49,102 nucleotides of DNA from Burkholderiales bacterium (lineage in GTDB: Bacteria > Pseudomonadota > Gammaproteobacteria > Burkholderiales > Casimicrobiaceae), in contig JANXNI010000068.1 of assembly GCA_025354165.1 (NCBI GenBank), positions 1-49,102 of the forward strand, given 5' to 3'. Of this stretch, positions 25,657-35,035 are shown one piece after another. The notes beneath the pieces were generated by a model. It worked only from the letters and a program-made list of their open reading frames with translations. It had not been told where the DNA came from and ran no database searches. Made by a program: the position numbers and the translations under genes. Position 1 is the first letter of the stretch, and every line of letters begins with the position of its first letter.

Positions 25657-26454
25657 CTATCCGATGTTTTTTTCGTAGAACGCGAGCGTTGACAGCGGAG
25701 TGAAGCCGAGACGTTCGAGGATAGGCTTGCTATCGGGGCTAGCTTCAACGGCGAGGTAGCTTGCGCCGCGTTCCACTGCGGCTTGCGCACGTATCGCGAG
25801 CATGCGCGTGTATGCGCGCTGGCGACGCCATGCCGCCTTTGTCGTGCCTCCGCAAAGGAGCGCGATGGCGTCGCCCGGATGGTGGAACATATACCCGGAC
25901 GTGACCGGGTTGTCGCTCGCTGCGAACCCAGCGTAAAAGAGGATTCCCGTTTCGCCTCTTTCAATCAGTGCACGGTAGTCGTTCACATAGCGAGAGTTCG
26001 GCGCATCGGGCCAGACGTTGTCCCAGATGTTTTGGTAAGCATCGAGATGTTTCGCGATTGTGAGTTGACGGACGTCTATCGATGTCGAACCCGGTGTTTC
26101 GGCCAACGAAAGCGACTCAACTAGTAGAGCGACGGGCACCATCATCAGTGTGCTGTGATCGTTTTCTGCGAAGCCTCGCACGAGCAGGGCTGTACGCAAC
26201 GCGTCGCGTGCGGGGTCGTGACCATAGAGCTTCCACATCAGCACATGGGCGCGGCCTTGAACCGCGTGCAACTCGTCGTCGACGGCCCCTGCCGCATCGG
26301 TCGCGGCAAAGTCGTGCCACATGATGAAGCGCTGGCTTGCCGTACCGGTCGTGTAGCGCGAAACGCGCGACGTGCTCTCGCGGGTCATGCCCGCTGGATG
26401 CGCATGTTTGCGCATCGTTTCGTCGTAAAGGGTGAGGAGGTCGGCTGGATTCAT
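25657..26454 (-). CDS. GNAT-family N-acetyltransferase
   Basis: A 265-residue protein. The acetyl-CoA-binding core is in the C-terminal half: GYMFHHPGDAIALLCGGTTKAAWRRQRAYTR is split across the P-loop region, where the usual R/Q-x-x-G-x-G/A is loosely kept. It ends in ASYLAVEASPDSKP and LERLGFTPLSTLAFYEKN, the usual last strand and helix. The N-terminal half is extra and may be a degenerate second GNAT domain. The substrate is unknown. It lies 74 bases downstream of the ETF-QO gene, with a small repeat between. Confidence 0.72.
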   Translation of the reverse strand: MNPADLLTLYDETMRKHAHPAGMTRESTSRVSRYTTGTASQRFIMWHDFAATDAAGAVDDELHAVQGRAHVLMWKLYGHDPARDALRTALLVRGFAENDHSTLMMVPVALLVESLSLAETPGSTSIDVRQLTIAKHLDAYQNIWDNVWPDAPNSRYVNDYRALIERGETGILFYAGFAASDNPVTSGYMFHHPGDAIALLCGGTTKAAWRRQRAYTRMLAIRAQAAVERGASYLAVEASPDSKPILERLGFTPLSTLAFYEKNIG

Positions 26455-26479
26455 TGGTTAGCCCGAGGGGCGTCTGGCC

Positions 26480-26516
26480 CCGTCTCCCCTGAGGGGAGGG
26501 GGCTGGGGAGAGGGGA
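26480..26516. repeat. Short CTCCCC/GGGGAG hairpin repeat
   Basis: CTCCCCT and AGGGGAG form a stem with a two-base loop, followed by GGGGCTGGGGAGAGGGG. This is a degenerate relative of the CCCTCTCCC-type repeat at 2907-3030. It lies between the GNAT gene and the ETF-QO gene and may weaken read-through. Confidence 0.55.
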
Positions 26517-26528
26517 CATGTCCGTGCA

Positions 26529-28226
26529 CTACATCACGCTATAAACCGGCCCGCCGCCGCCTTCGGGCACGACCCAGTGAATGTTCTGCAAGGGGTCCTT
26601 GATGTCGCAGGTTTTGCAGTGCACGCAGTTTTGCGCGTTGATTTGCAGGCGCTTTCCGGGTGCTGCGCCAGGGACGGTTTCGTCGTCCACGAATTCGTAA
26701 ACACCCGCTGGGCAATAGCGACTTTCTGGACCGGCGTAGCGTGCCAGGTTGTATTTCACTGGAATCGAGGGGTCGCGCAGTTGCAAGTGCACGGGCTGAT
26801 CTTCTTCGTGATTGGTGTTGGACAGGAATACGGAGGTGAGCTTGTCAAACGTGATTACCCCATCCGGTTTTGGATAGACGATCTGCGGCATTTGATCGGC
26901 AGGCTTCAGCGATTCATTGTCCGCTTTGCCGTGGCGCAGCGTCCAGCCCACGAGTTTGCCAAGGCCCAAATCGTTCAACCACATGTGCACGCCGCCGTGA
27001 AGCGTGCCGAGCGTCATGCCCCACTTGAGGCCGGGCTTCACGTTGCGCACTTTGTAGAGATCGCTGAACACCCAGCTCTTTTTCCAGCCGTCGTTGTAAG
27101 CGTGCAGCTCGTCATGTTGGCGCTCGGCTTTCACCGCATCGAACGCGGCCTCAGCGGCAAGCATGCCGGTTTTCATCGCGTTATGTGTACCCTTGATGCG
27201 CGGTAAATTCACGAAACCCGCACCGCAGCCGATGAGGGCGCCGCCCGCGAACGAAAGCTTCGGCACGCTTTGCAAACCACCTTCATTGATGGCTCGCGCG
27301 CCGTACACCAATCGCTTGCCACCTTCGAACAAGGGCCGGATATGCGGATGCGTTTTGAAGCGCTGAAATTCATCAAATGGCGAAAGCCACGGGTTCTCGT
27401 AATTCAGATGAACCACGAACCCCACAGCGACTAGCGAGTCCTTGTTTTCATTGGTCAGGTGATACAGGAACGACCCGCCGCCGGTCTTTGAATCAAGCGG
27501 CCAACCCTGCGAATGCATGACCTTCCCGGGTACATGTTTGGCTGGATCAATCTGCCACAGCTCCTTGATGCCGATGCCATATTTCTGCGGATCGATGCCG
27601 TCGCGGAGGTTGAACTTTTTCATGAGATCTCTTGACAGTGACCCGCGTACACCTTCACCGAACAGCGTGTATTTCGCGTGCAATTCCATTCCGGGCTGGA
27701 ACTCGGCTTTCTTCTCGCCATTCTTGCCGATGCCCATGTCACCTGTCGCAACGCCGATCACAGCGCCCGCTTCGCTGAACAGTACTTCAGCCGCGGCAAA
27801 ACCCGGATAAATTTCCACGCCCAGCGCTTCGGCCTGTTCGCCCAACCATTTGCACACACGACCCAGGCTCACGATGTAATTACCGTGGTTGTCCATGAGT
27901 TTTGGCAGCACCCAGTTCGGCGTTTTCATCGCGCCGGTTTCGGTCAGCGTCCAGAACTCGTCTTCGGTGACCGGAGTGTGAATCGGCGCGCCTTTGTCTT
28001 TCCAGTCGGGGATCAATTCGTTCAAGCCAACCGGATCGATCACTGCGCCGGACAAAATATGTGCGCCGACTTCGCTGCCTTTTTCGAGAATGCAAACGGA
28101 GACTTCACGATTGTTCTCCGCTGCGAGCTGCTTCAGGCGAATCGCGGCTGAGAGCCCGGCTGGGCCCGCGCCAACGATCACTACGTCGTATTCCATCGCG
28201 TCGCGATCGGCTCTGATGCTGGTCAT
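26529..28226 (-). CDS. Electron transfer flavoprotein-ubiquinone oxidoreductase
   Basis: Membrane-associated enzyme that takes electrons from ETF and reduces ubiquinone. The 565-residue length is standard. The FAD motif is [17 protein letters not shown], followed by [18 protein letters not shown]. The middle carries [38 protein letters not shown] and [19 protein letters not shown]. The C-terminal 4Fe-4S site reads [20 protein letters not shown]. The ATG at 28226 gives a short N terminus before the flavin motif; a second ATG (MEYDVVIVG) ten codons in is also plausible. Its partner ETF is encoded at 3037-4721. Confidence 0.97.
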   Translation of the reverse strand: MTSIRADRDAMEYDVVIVGAGPAGLSAAIRLKQLAAENNREVSVCILEKGSEVGAHILSGAVIDPVGLNELIPDWKDKGAPIHTPVTEDEFWTLTETGAMKTPNWVLPKLMDNHGNYIVSLGRVCKWLGEQAEALGVEIYPGFAAAEVLFSEAGAVIGVATGDMGIGKNGEKKAEFQPGMELHAKYTLFGEGVRGSLSRDLMKKFNLRDGIDPQKYGIGIKELWQIDPAKHVPGKVMHSQGWPLDSKTGGGSFLYHLTNENKDSLVAVGFVVHLNYENPWLSPFDEFQRFKTHPHIRPLFEGGKRLVYGARAINEGGLQSVPKLSFAGGALIGCGAGFVNLPRIKGTHNAMKTGMLAAEAAFDAVKAERQHDELHAYNDGWKKSWVFSDLYKVRNVKPGLKWGMTLGTLHGGVHMWLNDLGLGKLVGWTLRHGKADNESLKPADQMPQIVYPKPDGVITFDKLTSVFLSNTNHEEDQPVHLQLRDPSIPVKYNLARYAGPESRYCPAGVYEFVDDETVPGAAPGKRLQINAQNCVHCKTCDIKDPLQNIHWVVPEGGGGPVYSVM

Positions 28227-28242
28227 GGGTTTTCTTTTCTAT

Positions 28243-28806
28243 TCATGGATTGTCATTCTGGACGCAGGTGTAGCGGCGCGCTAACGTCTTGCGCATTTTG
28301 TATTTTTCGAATTGCGTTTCGACGCAGCGAAAGCCGAAGCGCTCGTAAAGGTGCAGCGCCGGATTGTCGCGAAATACGTTTAAGGTCAGTTCATTCAAGC
28401 CGCGTGACTGCGCCATGACTTCGACCAGCGCAAGGGTGGCCCAACCCGTGCCGCGATTTCGGTGCCGCTCTTCAAGCTGCACGTCCCCGATGTGTAGCGT
28501 CCAAGGACTATCGGGCTCGTCGCGAACGCTCAAAAAGCCGACGGTTTGATGCACGGTCAAGTTCATATCGTTAATCAGAAAGAATGATGCCTGTGGTGCG
28601 AGATTTCTCCAGCGTGTTTCATCAAATTCTTGCCCGCGTCGAGCCAGATACGGCTGCATATTGTCTCTTGCTAGCGCGAGACAATATTCCATGCGCCGAT
28701 CAGCAATCGTGATAGTTGTCAGCGCAATGGCGGCAACGGGCATGGACACGGGCTTGGCACGACGGTGGGTGTCGATGACTGGCACGTCAGAGGCAGCGCG
28801 ATTCAT
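28243..28806 (-). CDS. GNAT-family N-acetyltransferase
   Basis: 187 residues. The acetyl-CoA site is DVQLEERHRNRGTGWATLAL, a canonical RxxGxG motif, followed by LNELTLNVFRDNPALHLYER and FGFRCVETQFEKYKM, the classic last strand and helix of GNAT. The acetylated substrate is unknown. The upstream residues to 28806 may be partly non-coding; an ATG at 28743 is an alternative start, and neither has a strong ribosome site. The start faces the thioesterase gene divergently, 59 bases away. Confidence 0.82.
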   Translation of the reverse strand: MNRAASDVPVIDTHRRAKPVSMPVAAIALTTITIADRRMEYCLALARDNMQPYLARRGQEFDETRWRNLAPQASFFLINDMNLTVHQTVGFLSVRDEPDSPWTLHIGDVQLEERHRNRGTGWATLALVEVMAQSRGLNELTLNVFRDNPALHLYERFGFRCVETQFEKYKMRKTLARRYTCVQNDNP

Positions 28807-28865
28807 CGGACGATTATAGTTAGCGAATACTCAGTCATTTGCCTATATCAGAGGGTCATTTTTCG

Positions 28866-29327
28866 ATGGATCACTCCAAACAGCTTGCACCTATCGCCGC
28901 TGCACAAGCCAACGCGATTGCCAATTTGCGCGATATCGTCATGCACGAAGTCGATATGGCGGTGCGCTGGGGCGATATGGACGCTTACAACCATGTCAAT
29001 AACACGGTGTACTTTCGCTATATGGAGCAATGCCGCCTGGAGTGGTTTGCCAAGCTCGGGTTCAAGACGGTGGATGAGGACATCGTGCCGATTCTGGTGG
29101 AAGCGAATTGCCGGTTTATTCGCGCGGTGACGCATCCGTCGACGGTGCGAGTCACCATCCGAGTTACCGATATCGGGCCGAAAATTGTCGAAACGACGCA
29201 TGACATTTTTGTTGCCGATGTGCTCTATGCATCCGGTATTTGCAAACTTTTGTGGATGAGTCGCAGCGCGAACAAGGGTGTGGGGTTGCCTGATGCGGTG
29301 CTAGCGCGGTTGCTGCTCTCTGCGTAG
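28866..29327 (+). CDS. Acyl-CoA thioesterase, 4-hydroxybenzoyl-CoA type hotdog fold
   Basis: 153 residues. The active-site segment is VRWGDMDAYNHVNNTVYFRY, with the aspartate and the HVNN loop of the YbgC/FcbC-type hotdog thioesterases. ILVEANCRFIRAVTHPSTV and KIVETTHDIF make the following strands. It hydrolyses an acyl-CoA in the cytoplasm; chain preference cannot be read. The ATG at 28866 has GAGGG ten bases upstream; an in-frame TTG at 28839 is rejected. It is next to acyl-CoA synthesis and ketone-body genes. Confidence 0.9.
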   Translation: MDHSKQLAPIAAAQANAIANLRDIVMHEVDMAVRWGDMDAYNHVNNTVYFRYMEQCRLEWFAKLGFKTVDEDIVPILVEANCRFIRAVTHPSTVRVTIRVTDIGPKIVETTHDIFVADVLYASGICKLLWMSRSANKGVGLPDAVLARLLLSA

Positions 29328-29413
29328 GGTGTACATGAGAATGCGCACCTTGGCTCTGCCTTTTGGTCATTGCTCGTACGAGCCGATGGTGCGCACTTTG
29401 GTGCATAACCTAC
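29324..29413. repeat. 90-bp palindromic intergenic element, copy 2
   Basis: Runs from GTAGGGTGTAC to ATAACCTAC, exactly 90 bp like the copy at 19454 and alignable to it without gaps. Mirror blocks are ATGCGCACC and GGTGCGCACT, with a central GCTCGTACGAGC palindrome replacing the CATTGGTT hairpin of copy 1 at the same position. It begins in the thioesterase stop codon region and ends 10 bases before the acetoacetyl-CoA synthetase ATG. Confidence 0.75.
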
Positions 29414-29422
29414 GTATTCGCC

Positions 29423-31438
29423 ATGATTGAACCTCTTTGGATCCCGACACTAGAAGGTATCGCATCCGCGCGCATCACCGCGTTCACGCAGTTACTGCGC
29501 GAAAAATATTCGCAGAATTTCCCCGACTACCGGAGCCTGTGGCGCTGGTCGATCGCTAACAAGGAGGTGTTCTGGCGCGAGGTTTGGGACTTTTGTGGCA
29601 TTGTCGGTGACAAGGGCGAGCGGACGTTAGTTGATGGCCACCTGATGCCTGGTGCGGCGTGGTTCCCCGATGCTCGATTGAATTTCGCCGAGAACCTGCT
29701 CCAAAAGCGCGGGCCGGACGATGCGCTGGTTTTCTGGAACGAAGCGGGCGATCGGCGACGATTGAGCTTTGACGAATTGCGGGGCTCGGTTGCCGGTGTG
29801 CAGCAGGCGCTCAAAGCGGCGGGCGTGGCGGCAGGTGACCGAATCGCGAGCATCCTGCCGAATATTCCTGAGGCCGCGATTGCCATGCTCGGCGCTACGA
29901 GCATTGGCGCTGTTTGGTCGTCGTCGTCTCCGGATTTTGGCGTGCAGGGCGTTCTGGATCGCTTCATGCAGATCGAGCCGAAGATTCTGTTTGCGGTGAA
30001 TGGCTATTTCTACAACGGCAAGGTGGTTGATACGCGCGACAAGGTGTTCGAGATCGCCGCGCGCTTGCCGAGTGTGGAACTGGTGGTTTGGGTGGAAAAC
30101 GTTGCGAACCATCCTGTGGGAGCGGTTCAACCGCGAATCGGCAGCGACAGTATCTCGGACAATCGCGGTATAAACGCTCCCACAAATACGTCGTCGGTGT
30201 TGGCGTTCTCGACATGGAACGCGTGTTGTCGCAATAGCGCTGCTGAACTCAGCTTCGAACGTTTTCCCTTCAATCACCCGCTGGTCATCGTTTTCTCCAG
30301 TGGAACTACGGGCCTGCCCAAATGCATGGTGCAGGGCGCGGGCGGCACTTTGCTGCAACAGATGAAAGAGCACGCGCTGCATGCCGATGTGCATGACGGC
30401 GACCGCTTTTTCTATTTCTCCACCACCGGTTGGGTGATGTGGAACTGGCTTATCACGGGGCTGGCTGCGGGAGCAGCCTGCATGCTCTACGACGGTTCGC
30501 CGTTTGCGGAGCAGGGCCGCGTGTTGTGGGATTTTGCGGAGGCCGAGCGCTTCACCCATTTCGGCACCAGCGCTAAATACATTGACGCGTGCAAGAAGGC
30601 GGGTGTTGTGCCGCGCCGCTCGCACGAGCTGCCTGCGCTGCGTGCCGTGTTGTCGACCGGCTCGCCGCTTTTGCCGGAGAGTTTCGACTACGTGTATCAG
30701 TGCGTGAAATCTGATGTGCACCTGGGTTCTTTATCGGGCGGCACCGAGATCATGAGTGCGTTTGTTCTTGGCAATCCGACATTGCCGGTGTATCGAGGCG
30801 AAATTCAGTGTCGCGGTCTGGGCATGGCCGTTGATGTCTTTGATGACAACGGAGAATCGTTGCGCGGCGCGATGGGTGAACTGGTTTGTACGCAGAGCTT
30901 TCCCTCGATGCCGCTTTATTTCATGGCTGATCCCGACGGCGCGCGATACCGGGCAGCTTATTTCGAGCGTTTTCCGCAGCTCTGGTGTCACGGCGACTGG
31001 TCGCAGATCACCGAGCACGATGGCATGGTGATTGTTGGGCGCTCTGACGCGACATTGAATCCCGGTGGCGTTCGCATTGGAACAGGGGAAATTTATCGTC
31101 AGGTTGAGACGCTCGACGAGGTCATTGAATCCATAGTGATTGGTCAGAATTTTCAGGGCGATGCTCGGGTTGTTTTGTTCGTCAAGTTGCTCGATGGCAT
31201 CACGCTCACCGCAGCATTGACAGAAAAAATTAAACAAAGAATCCGCGAACATACGACCCCGCGCCACGTCCCCTCGAAGGTGGTTCAAGTGTCCGATATT
31301 CCACGTACCAAGAGCGGAAAAATTGTGGAACTGGCGGTGCGCGATGTGGTGCATGGGCGTGCGGTGAAAAACATGGATGCGATGGCGAATCCGGAGGCGC
31401 TGGAGTTTTTTCGCAATCGAATTGAACTGACAAGTTGA
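29423..31438 (+). CDS. aacS: Acetoacetyl-CoA synthetase
   Basis: ATP-dependent ligation of CoA to acetoacetate, in the acyl-adenylate family. 671 residues. The N-terminal domain has DYRSLWRWSIANKEVFWREV, WFPDARLNFAENLLQ and SIGAVWSSSSPDFGVQGVLD. The adenylate P-loop is VFSSGTTGLPKCMVQG, and the rest has TTGWVMWNWLITGLAAGA, LGSLSGGTEIMSAFVL and FHGDWS-like, GRSDATLNPGGVRIGTGEIY. The catalytic lysine region is PRTKSGKIVELAVRDV. Residues about 232-254 are extra compared with relatives and are encoded by a REP-like repeat in frame. The start is the ATG at 29423; the frame extends upstream only through the 90-bp repeat. Confidence 0.95.
   Translation: MIEPLWIPTLEGIASARITAFTQLLREKYSQNFPDYRSLWRWSIANKEVFWREVWDFCGIVGDKGERTLVDGHLMPGAAWFPDARLNFAENLLQKRGPDDALVFWNEAGDRRRLSFDELRGSVAGVQQALKAAGVAAGDRIASILPNIPEAAIAMLGATSIGAVWSSSSPDFGVQGVLDRFMQIEPKILFAVNGYFYNGKVVDTRDKVFEIAARLPSVELVVWVENVANHPVGAVQPRIGSDSISDNRGINAPTNTSSVLAFSTWNACCRNSAAELSFERFPFNHPLVIVFSSGTTGLPKCMVQGAGGTLLQQMKEHALHADVHDGDRFFYFSTTGWVMWNWLITGLAAGAACMLYDGSPFAEQGRVLWDFAEAERFTHFGTSAKYIDACKKAGVVPRRSHELPALRAVLSTGSPLLPESFDYVYQCVKSDVHLGSLSGGTEIMSAFVLGNPTLPVYRGEIQCRGLGMAVDVFDDNGESLRGAMGELVCTQSFPSMPLYFMADPDGARYRAAYFERFPQLWCHGDWSQITEHDGMVIVGRSDATLNPGGVRIGTGEIYRQVETLDEVIESIVIGQNFQGDARVVLFVKLLDGITLTAALTEKIKQRIREHTTPRHVPSKVVQVSDIPRTKSGKIVELAVRDVVHGRAVKNMDAMANPEALEFFRNRIELTS
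30116..30183. repeat. REP-like inverted repeat inside aacS
   Basis: Arms GTGGGAGCGG-TTCAACCGCGA (30116-30136) and TCGCGGTATAAACGCTCCCAC split as TCGCGGTATA and AACGCTCCCAC (30163-30183) pair at 18 of 21 positions around a 26-base loop. It is a relative of the intergenic element at 11028-11086. It lies in frame in the acetoacetyl-CoA synthetase gene and encodes a Gly/Asn/Ser-rich peptide. Confidence 0.8.
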
Positions 31439-31451
31439 TCTTCCCCACTTT

Positions 31452-31534
31452 CGTCATTCTCGGCGTGAAGCGCCGGAAATCCAGACGGTGGCTAGTCAGA
31501 GCGACCGTGGCTTGGTCAAGGTGAGTTTCTGGAT
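31452..31534. repeat. Dispersed repeat, GGAAATCCAGAC type
   Basis: GTCATTCTCGGCG with a CGGCG/CGCCG hairpin (31461-31475), then GGAAATCCAGACGGTGGCTA and GAGTTTCTGGATAACC. It resembles the repeat at 17575-17675. From 31535 to 31667 I see only non-coding sequence before the CoA-transferase ribosome site. Confidence 0.5.
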
Positions 31535-31667
31535 AACCTGCGCTGCGCGGAGTATCGCGGGCTTAAGGACAACGCGGTCGAGTTGTACGACCACCGCCTC
31601 ATATTGCAGCGCATCAAAGCCGCACCGCAAATTCGTACAATTACTCTAGATCACTCAAGGGGACACT

Positions 31668-32372
31668 GTGAACAAACTTTATCCGAGCGCTGAAGCGGCG
31701 CTCTCTGGCGTCATCAAGGACGGGCAACTGCTTGGCGTGGGCGGCTTTGGCCTGTGCGGCATTCCTGAGGCGCTGATCGACGCGCTGGTCGCATCCGGCG
31801 CCAAAAATCTCACTGCGATTTCGAATAACGCAGGGGTCGATGGCTTCGGTCTCGGCAAGCTGCTCGCCACGCGGCAGATCAAGAAAATGATCGCGAGTTA
31901 CGTGGGTGAGAACAAGGAATTTGAGCGGCAATATCTGGCCGGTGAACTCGAACTCGATTTCACGCCACAGGGCACGCTTGCAGAAAAACTGCGTGCGGGC
32001 GGCGCGGGCATCCCAGCGTTTTTTACGAAAACGGGCGTTGGCACCATCGTTGCTGACGGCAAAGAAATCCGCGAATTTGACGGCGTGAAGTACGTCATGG
32101 AGCGCTCGCTGGTGCCGGACGTAGCGCTGGTCAAAGCCTACATCGCCGACAAATCGGGCAATCTCGTTTTCCGCAAAACCGCGCGTAATTTCAACCCGAA
32201 CGTCGCGATGGCCGGCAAGATCACGATTGTCGAAGTCGAGAAGATCGTCGAGATCGGCGCGCTCGACCCGGATCAAGTGCATTTGCCCGGCATTTACGTT
32301 CACCGCATCGTGCTGAACGCCACGCCCGAGAAGCGCATCGAGCAGCGCACCATTACGAAAGCTGGAGTGTAA
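31668..32372 (+). CDS. scoA: 3-oxoacid CoA-transferase subunit A
   Basis: Alpha subunit of the two-subunit enzyme that moves CoA from succinyl-CoA to acetoacetate (SCOT) or a related acid. 234 residues. It has [20 protein letters not shown]-like [17 protein letters not shown], the glycine-rich CoA-binding start, then [20 protein letters not shown] and [16 protein letters not shown]. The start codon is GTG at 31668, with AAGGGG five bases upstream. The B subunit starts two bases after its stop. With AacS upstream, the cell has both an ATP-dependent and a CoA-exchange route to acetoacetyl-CoA. Confidence 0.95.
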   Translation: MNKLYPSAEAALSGVIKDGQLLGVGGFGLCGIPEALIDALVASGAKNLTAISNNAGVDGFGLGKLLATRQIKKMIASYVGENKEFERQYLAGELELDFTPQGTLAEKLRAGGAGIPAFFTKTGVGTIVADGKEIREFDGVKYVMERSLVPDVALVKAYIADKSGNLVFRKTARNFNPNVAMAGKITIVEVEKIVEIGALDPDQVHLPGIYVHRIVLNATPEKRIEQRTITKAGV

Positions 32373-32374
32373 AC

Positions 32375-33013
32375 ATGGCCTGGAATCGCGATGAAATGGC
32401 AGCGCGCGCTGCAAAAGAGCTGCAAGACGGCTTCTACGTGAACCTCGGCATCGGTATGCCAACGCTGGTCGCCAACCACGTGCCGAAGGGCATGGAAGTA
32501 TGGCTGCAATCGGAAAACGGCCTGCTCGGGATCGGCCCGTTCCCGGCGGAAGATCAGGTCGATCCGGACATGATTAACGCGGGCAAACAAACGGTTACGA
32601 CGATACCCGGCTCATCGATTTTTTCCTCTGCCGACAGCTTCGCAATGATTCGCGGTGGCAAGATCAATCTCGCGATTTTGGGCGCGATGCAGGTCAGCGA
32701 AAAAGGCGATCTCGCCAACTGGATGATCCCAGGCAAGATGGTCAAAGGCATGGGCGGCGCGATGGATCTGGTCGCTGGCGTGGGCCGCGTTGTGGTGCTC
32801 ATGGAGCATGTCGCCACGAAAAAAGACGGCTCGACCGACAAGAAAATTTTGACGGCGTGCAACCTGCCTTTGACCGGTGTGGGCGTGGTCAACGTGATCA
32901 TCACAGATTTGGGCGTGATGGAAGTGACGCCTGCCGGATTGAAGCTCGTTGAATTGGCACCCGGCGTGACGCGCGAGGAAATCGCGGCGGCTACAGGTTG
33001 CATATTGCACTAA
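32375..33013 (+). CDS. scoB: 3-oxoacid CoA-transferase subunit B
   Basis: Beta subunit of the CoA-transferase, 212 residues. The catalytic glutamate is in [14 protein letters not shown]. Other family segments are [58 protein letters not shown] and [17 protein letters not shown]. It is translationally coupled to scoA, with the ATG two bases past the scoA stop. The C-terminal [12 protein letters not shown]-like part ends the standard fold. Confidence 0.96.
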   Translation: MAWNRDEMAARAAKELQDGFYVNLGIGMPTLVANHVPKGMEVWLQSENGLLGIGPFPAEDQVDPDMINAGKQTVTTIPGSSIFSSADSFAMIRGGKINLAILGAMQVSEKGDLANWMIPGKMVKGMGGAMDLVAGVGRVVVLMEHVATKKDGSTDKKILTACNLPLTGVGVVNVIITDLGVMEVTPAGLKLVELAPGVTREEIAAATGCILH

Positions 33014-33067
33014 AAACCTGCGCGACCAACGTCGCCCATGCGGTCTCCGCTGTAAATGCGGTGACCG

Positions 33068-34240
33068 CTACCGCATCAATCCGCGCGTCGCCGCATTAGC
33101 CAATTGGCGAATCGGCGTGAACATCAACTGCAGCGCCCAGCGAATAAAACTTCTCGTAAGTTCCACGCCTTGGGCCGCTGCGCGACCCGCGAAGCGCATG
33201 ATCGCGCCTACCAGGGTTGTGACGTACATCGACATCCTCGCCGTGAGTTGAGCGGCTCTTTCAAGCATGATTGCAAGCTGATCAAGCAGAGTCATCGTGG
33301 CAAGCGCGGCTGGTCCGACCGTAGCGGCAAGGATATCGGTCGATGCATCAATAATCCAGCGTAGCGCAGCGCCCAGCATTTCAAAGGCGTAGGCACCCAT
33401 CGGTATGATCGATTCGCGCCCGTTGGCGACATTTCGCAACCACGCTTCGGCACGCTGGCCCGCCGTACGATCAACGCTGGCGGCGGCAAGCGTCGCCCAT
33501 GAACAGCCGACCATTGCGCCAAGGTAGCTGTTTTCCATGCTGTGCGCGCCAAAACTGATGACGGTGTTACGACTGCCGCCCACGACATTGCCCGACGAGC
33601 CATATGGCACATGCGTGAACGGCCACAGCGGCACCATCGGTACCGGATCGGCAAAATGCTGAACGCGATGAATGTGTGAGCTGCCGAGACGGTCGCTGAG
33701 ATCAAACGCGAAGCGGGTCAAGCCAACGCGCGGCGATCCAAACGTATAAAGCTCAGGCCGTCCGATACCGCGCTGGCGACAGTAAGCGGCGGTGAGCGTG
33801 GCTAAGGCCCCGCCAAGGCTGTGCCCGACGCAGTGCACGATTGAGGGATTGCGTCCGCGAAGGAAGGTGTCAAGCTCGTGCGAGAACGAGTTCCAGGTTT
33901 CCATAAAACCTGCGTGAACGGACGAGCCTGTGGGGCCACCGCGCACGCCAAAGTTGGCGTCGGTGCACCAGTCGGCAGGGACGTCGGTGCCACGGTGAGC
34001 AATGAGAATCTCCCCCTGATAAGGGCCGGTGCCCGAGGCGATGTAGCCAAAACCGCTGACTTCTTTCCAGACAATCAGTCCGCCGCTTGTCCCCTGGAAT
34101 CGCGAATTGTCGCCGACGTTAAACATGCCTTCGCAGCCGAGTTCAAAGCCAAGTGCCGCCGCTTGCGACACTGAAACATCACGCAGCGAATACACGCCGT
34201 TCGCGATTTTTGCGGCTTGAACGGGGCTGAGTGTCGGCAT
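33068..34240 (-). CDS. Class 3 lipase family protein, possible T6SS effector
   Basis: An alpha/beta-hydrolase of 390 residues. The nucleophile elbow is VHCVGHSLGGALATLTAAYC, the acid is in VQHFADPVPMVPLWPF, and the histidine in SFGAHSMENSYLG, so the triad is complete. No signal peptide is seen. Residues about 270-390 form an extra region of long amphipathic and hydrophobic helices (AATVGPAALATMTLLDQLA) that could insert in a membrane. Such Sec-independent lipases next to a small conserved partner are typical of T6SS phospholipase effectors. A T6SS locus starts 3.7 kb away. This role is inference; a cytoplasmic lipase is the alternative. Confidence 0.85.
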   Translation of the reverse strand: MPTLSPVQAAKIANGVYSLRDVSVSQAAALGFELGCEGMFNVGDNSRFQGTSGGLIVWKEVSGFGYIASGTGPYQGEILIAHRGTDVPADWCTDANFGVRGGPTGSSVHAGFMETWNSFSHELDTFLRGRNPSIVHCVGHSLGGALATLTAAYCRQRGIGRPELYTFGSPRVGLTRFAFDLSDRLGSSHIHRVQHFADPVPMVPLWPFTHVPYGSSGNVVGGSRNTVISFGAHSMENSYLGAMVGCSWATLAAASVDRTAGQRAEAWLRNVANGRESIIPMGAYAFEMLGAALRWIIDASTDILAATVGPAALATMTLLDQLAIMLERAAQLTARMSMYVTTLVGAIMRFAGRAAAQGVELTRSFIRWALQLMFTPIRQLANAATRGLMR

Positions 34241-34396
34241 GGCGCGCTTTCTGGGTTAACGCGACGTACAGGGAGTACGGTCGATAAAGTTGAACAGGCT
34301 GGACTGGCGTTTCGGGCGATTGACGTGATATCGCCTATCTTGCGTGGACGCAATCGACAGGGTCAAAGTGACATTGCCGTGAAATTTATTTTGCGA

Positions 34397-34828
34397 TCAG
34401 TCGAAATCGCAGATTCCGAACACTTTGCCGCTGCGGTGCTCGGGCGATTCAAGACGACATTGAATCGAGATCGGCTTGGCCAAATCGCGATAGGGGACCA
34501 TGCCCTTGTTATCGTCGAAATACATCAATTCGCCGTTGTCGTCGTAATTGCGCTTGTTCAGGCTCCATGCCTGATAGCTTTTGCCGCCGTGTTGAATGAC
34601 GATTTTCTGAAAGACATTAGGTTCGTGCGGCAACAGACTACCCACAAGCATCTTGCGCTTAATGGCCGGGAAATTAAACGCACCATCGACTCCCGTCGTC
34701 GCCACGTCGTTGACTGTTTCTTTCCCCCAGGTCCAGCGCGTTTCGCGTTCAAGCGTGGCACCGGCGACCGGCTTGCCTTGCGAGCTGACCACGCCACGAA
34801 CCGCTGAAAAAAGGACTACTTCACTCAT
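34397..34828 (-). CDS. DUF6795-like small protein, possible immunity partner of the lipase
   Basis: 143 residues, with a beta-sandwich pattern like carboxypeptidase-regulatory domains: SEVVLFSAVRGVVSSQGKPV, AGATLERETRWTWGKE, TTGVDGAFNFPAI and MLVGSLLPHEPNVFQKIVI. It matches what I remember of DUF6795 proteins; I cannot verify the family. Start ATG at 34828 has GAGG about eight bases upstream. The frame stays open to a TTG at 34972 and would add a hydrophobic stretch ending in STVGC, which could be a lipoprotein signal, so the true N terminus is unsettled. It lies upstream of the lipase on the same strand, 156 bases apart. Confidence 0.65.
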   Translation of the reverse strand: MSEVVLFSAVRGVVSSQGKPVAGATLERETRWTWGKETVNDVATTGVDGAFNFPAIKRKMLVGSLLPHEPNVFQKIVIQHGGKSYQAWSLNKRNYDDNGELMYFDDNKGMVPYRDLAKPISIQCRLESPEHRSGKVFGICDFD

Positions 34829-35035
34829 TGCATTGACCTCATTGCAGCCGACGGTTGAAAGTGCGAGCGGCACAACCAGCGCCCGTAGCGCGCCACCGAA
34901 GCGAGCGCTGAATAAATCTTTGAATATTTGCACAGAAAATGCCTTGATGTCTATAAATGACCCGTGGGGCAAACGTTAATATTAGCCCGCATTCCCGGAG
35001 TTGTCAGTAGACTTTGGTAGTGATAAACCAAGGAT

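Noticed and set aside
25580-25665. A short minus-strand frame ending TGLVTAELRGYEVRIV just after the GNAT gene
   Set aside because: It looks protein-like and could be a gene remnant or a frameshifted tail, but the GNAT protein is already complete and the fragment has no start.
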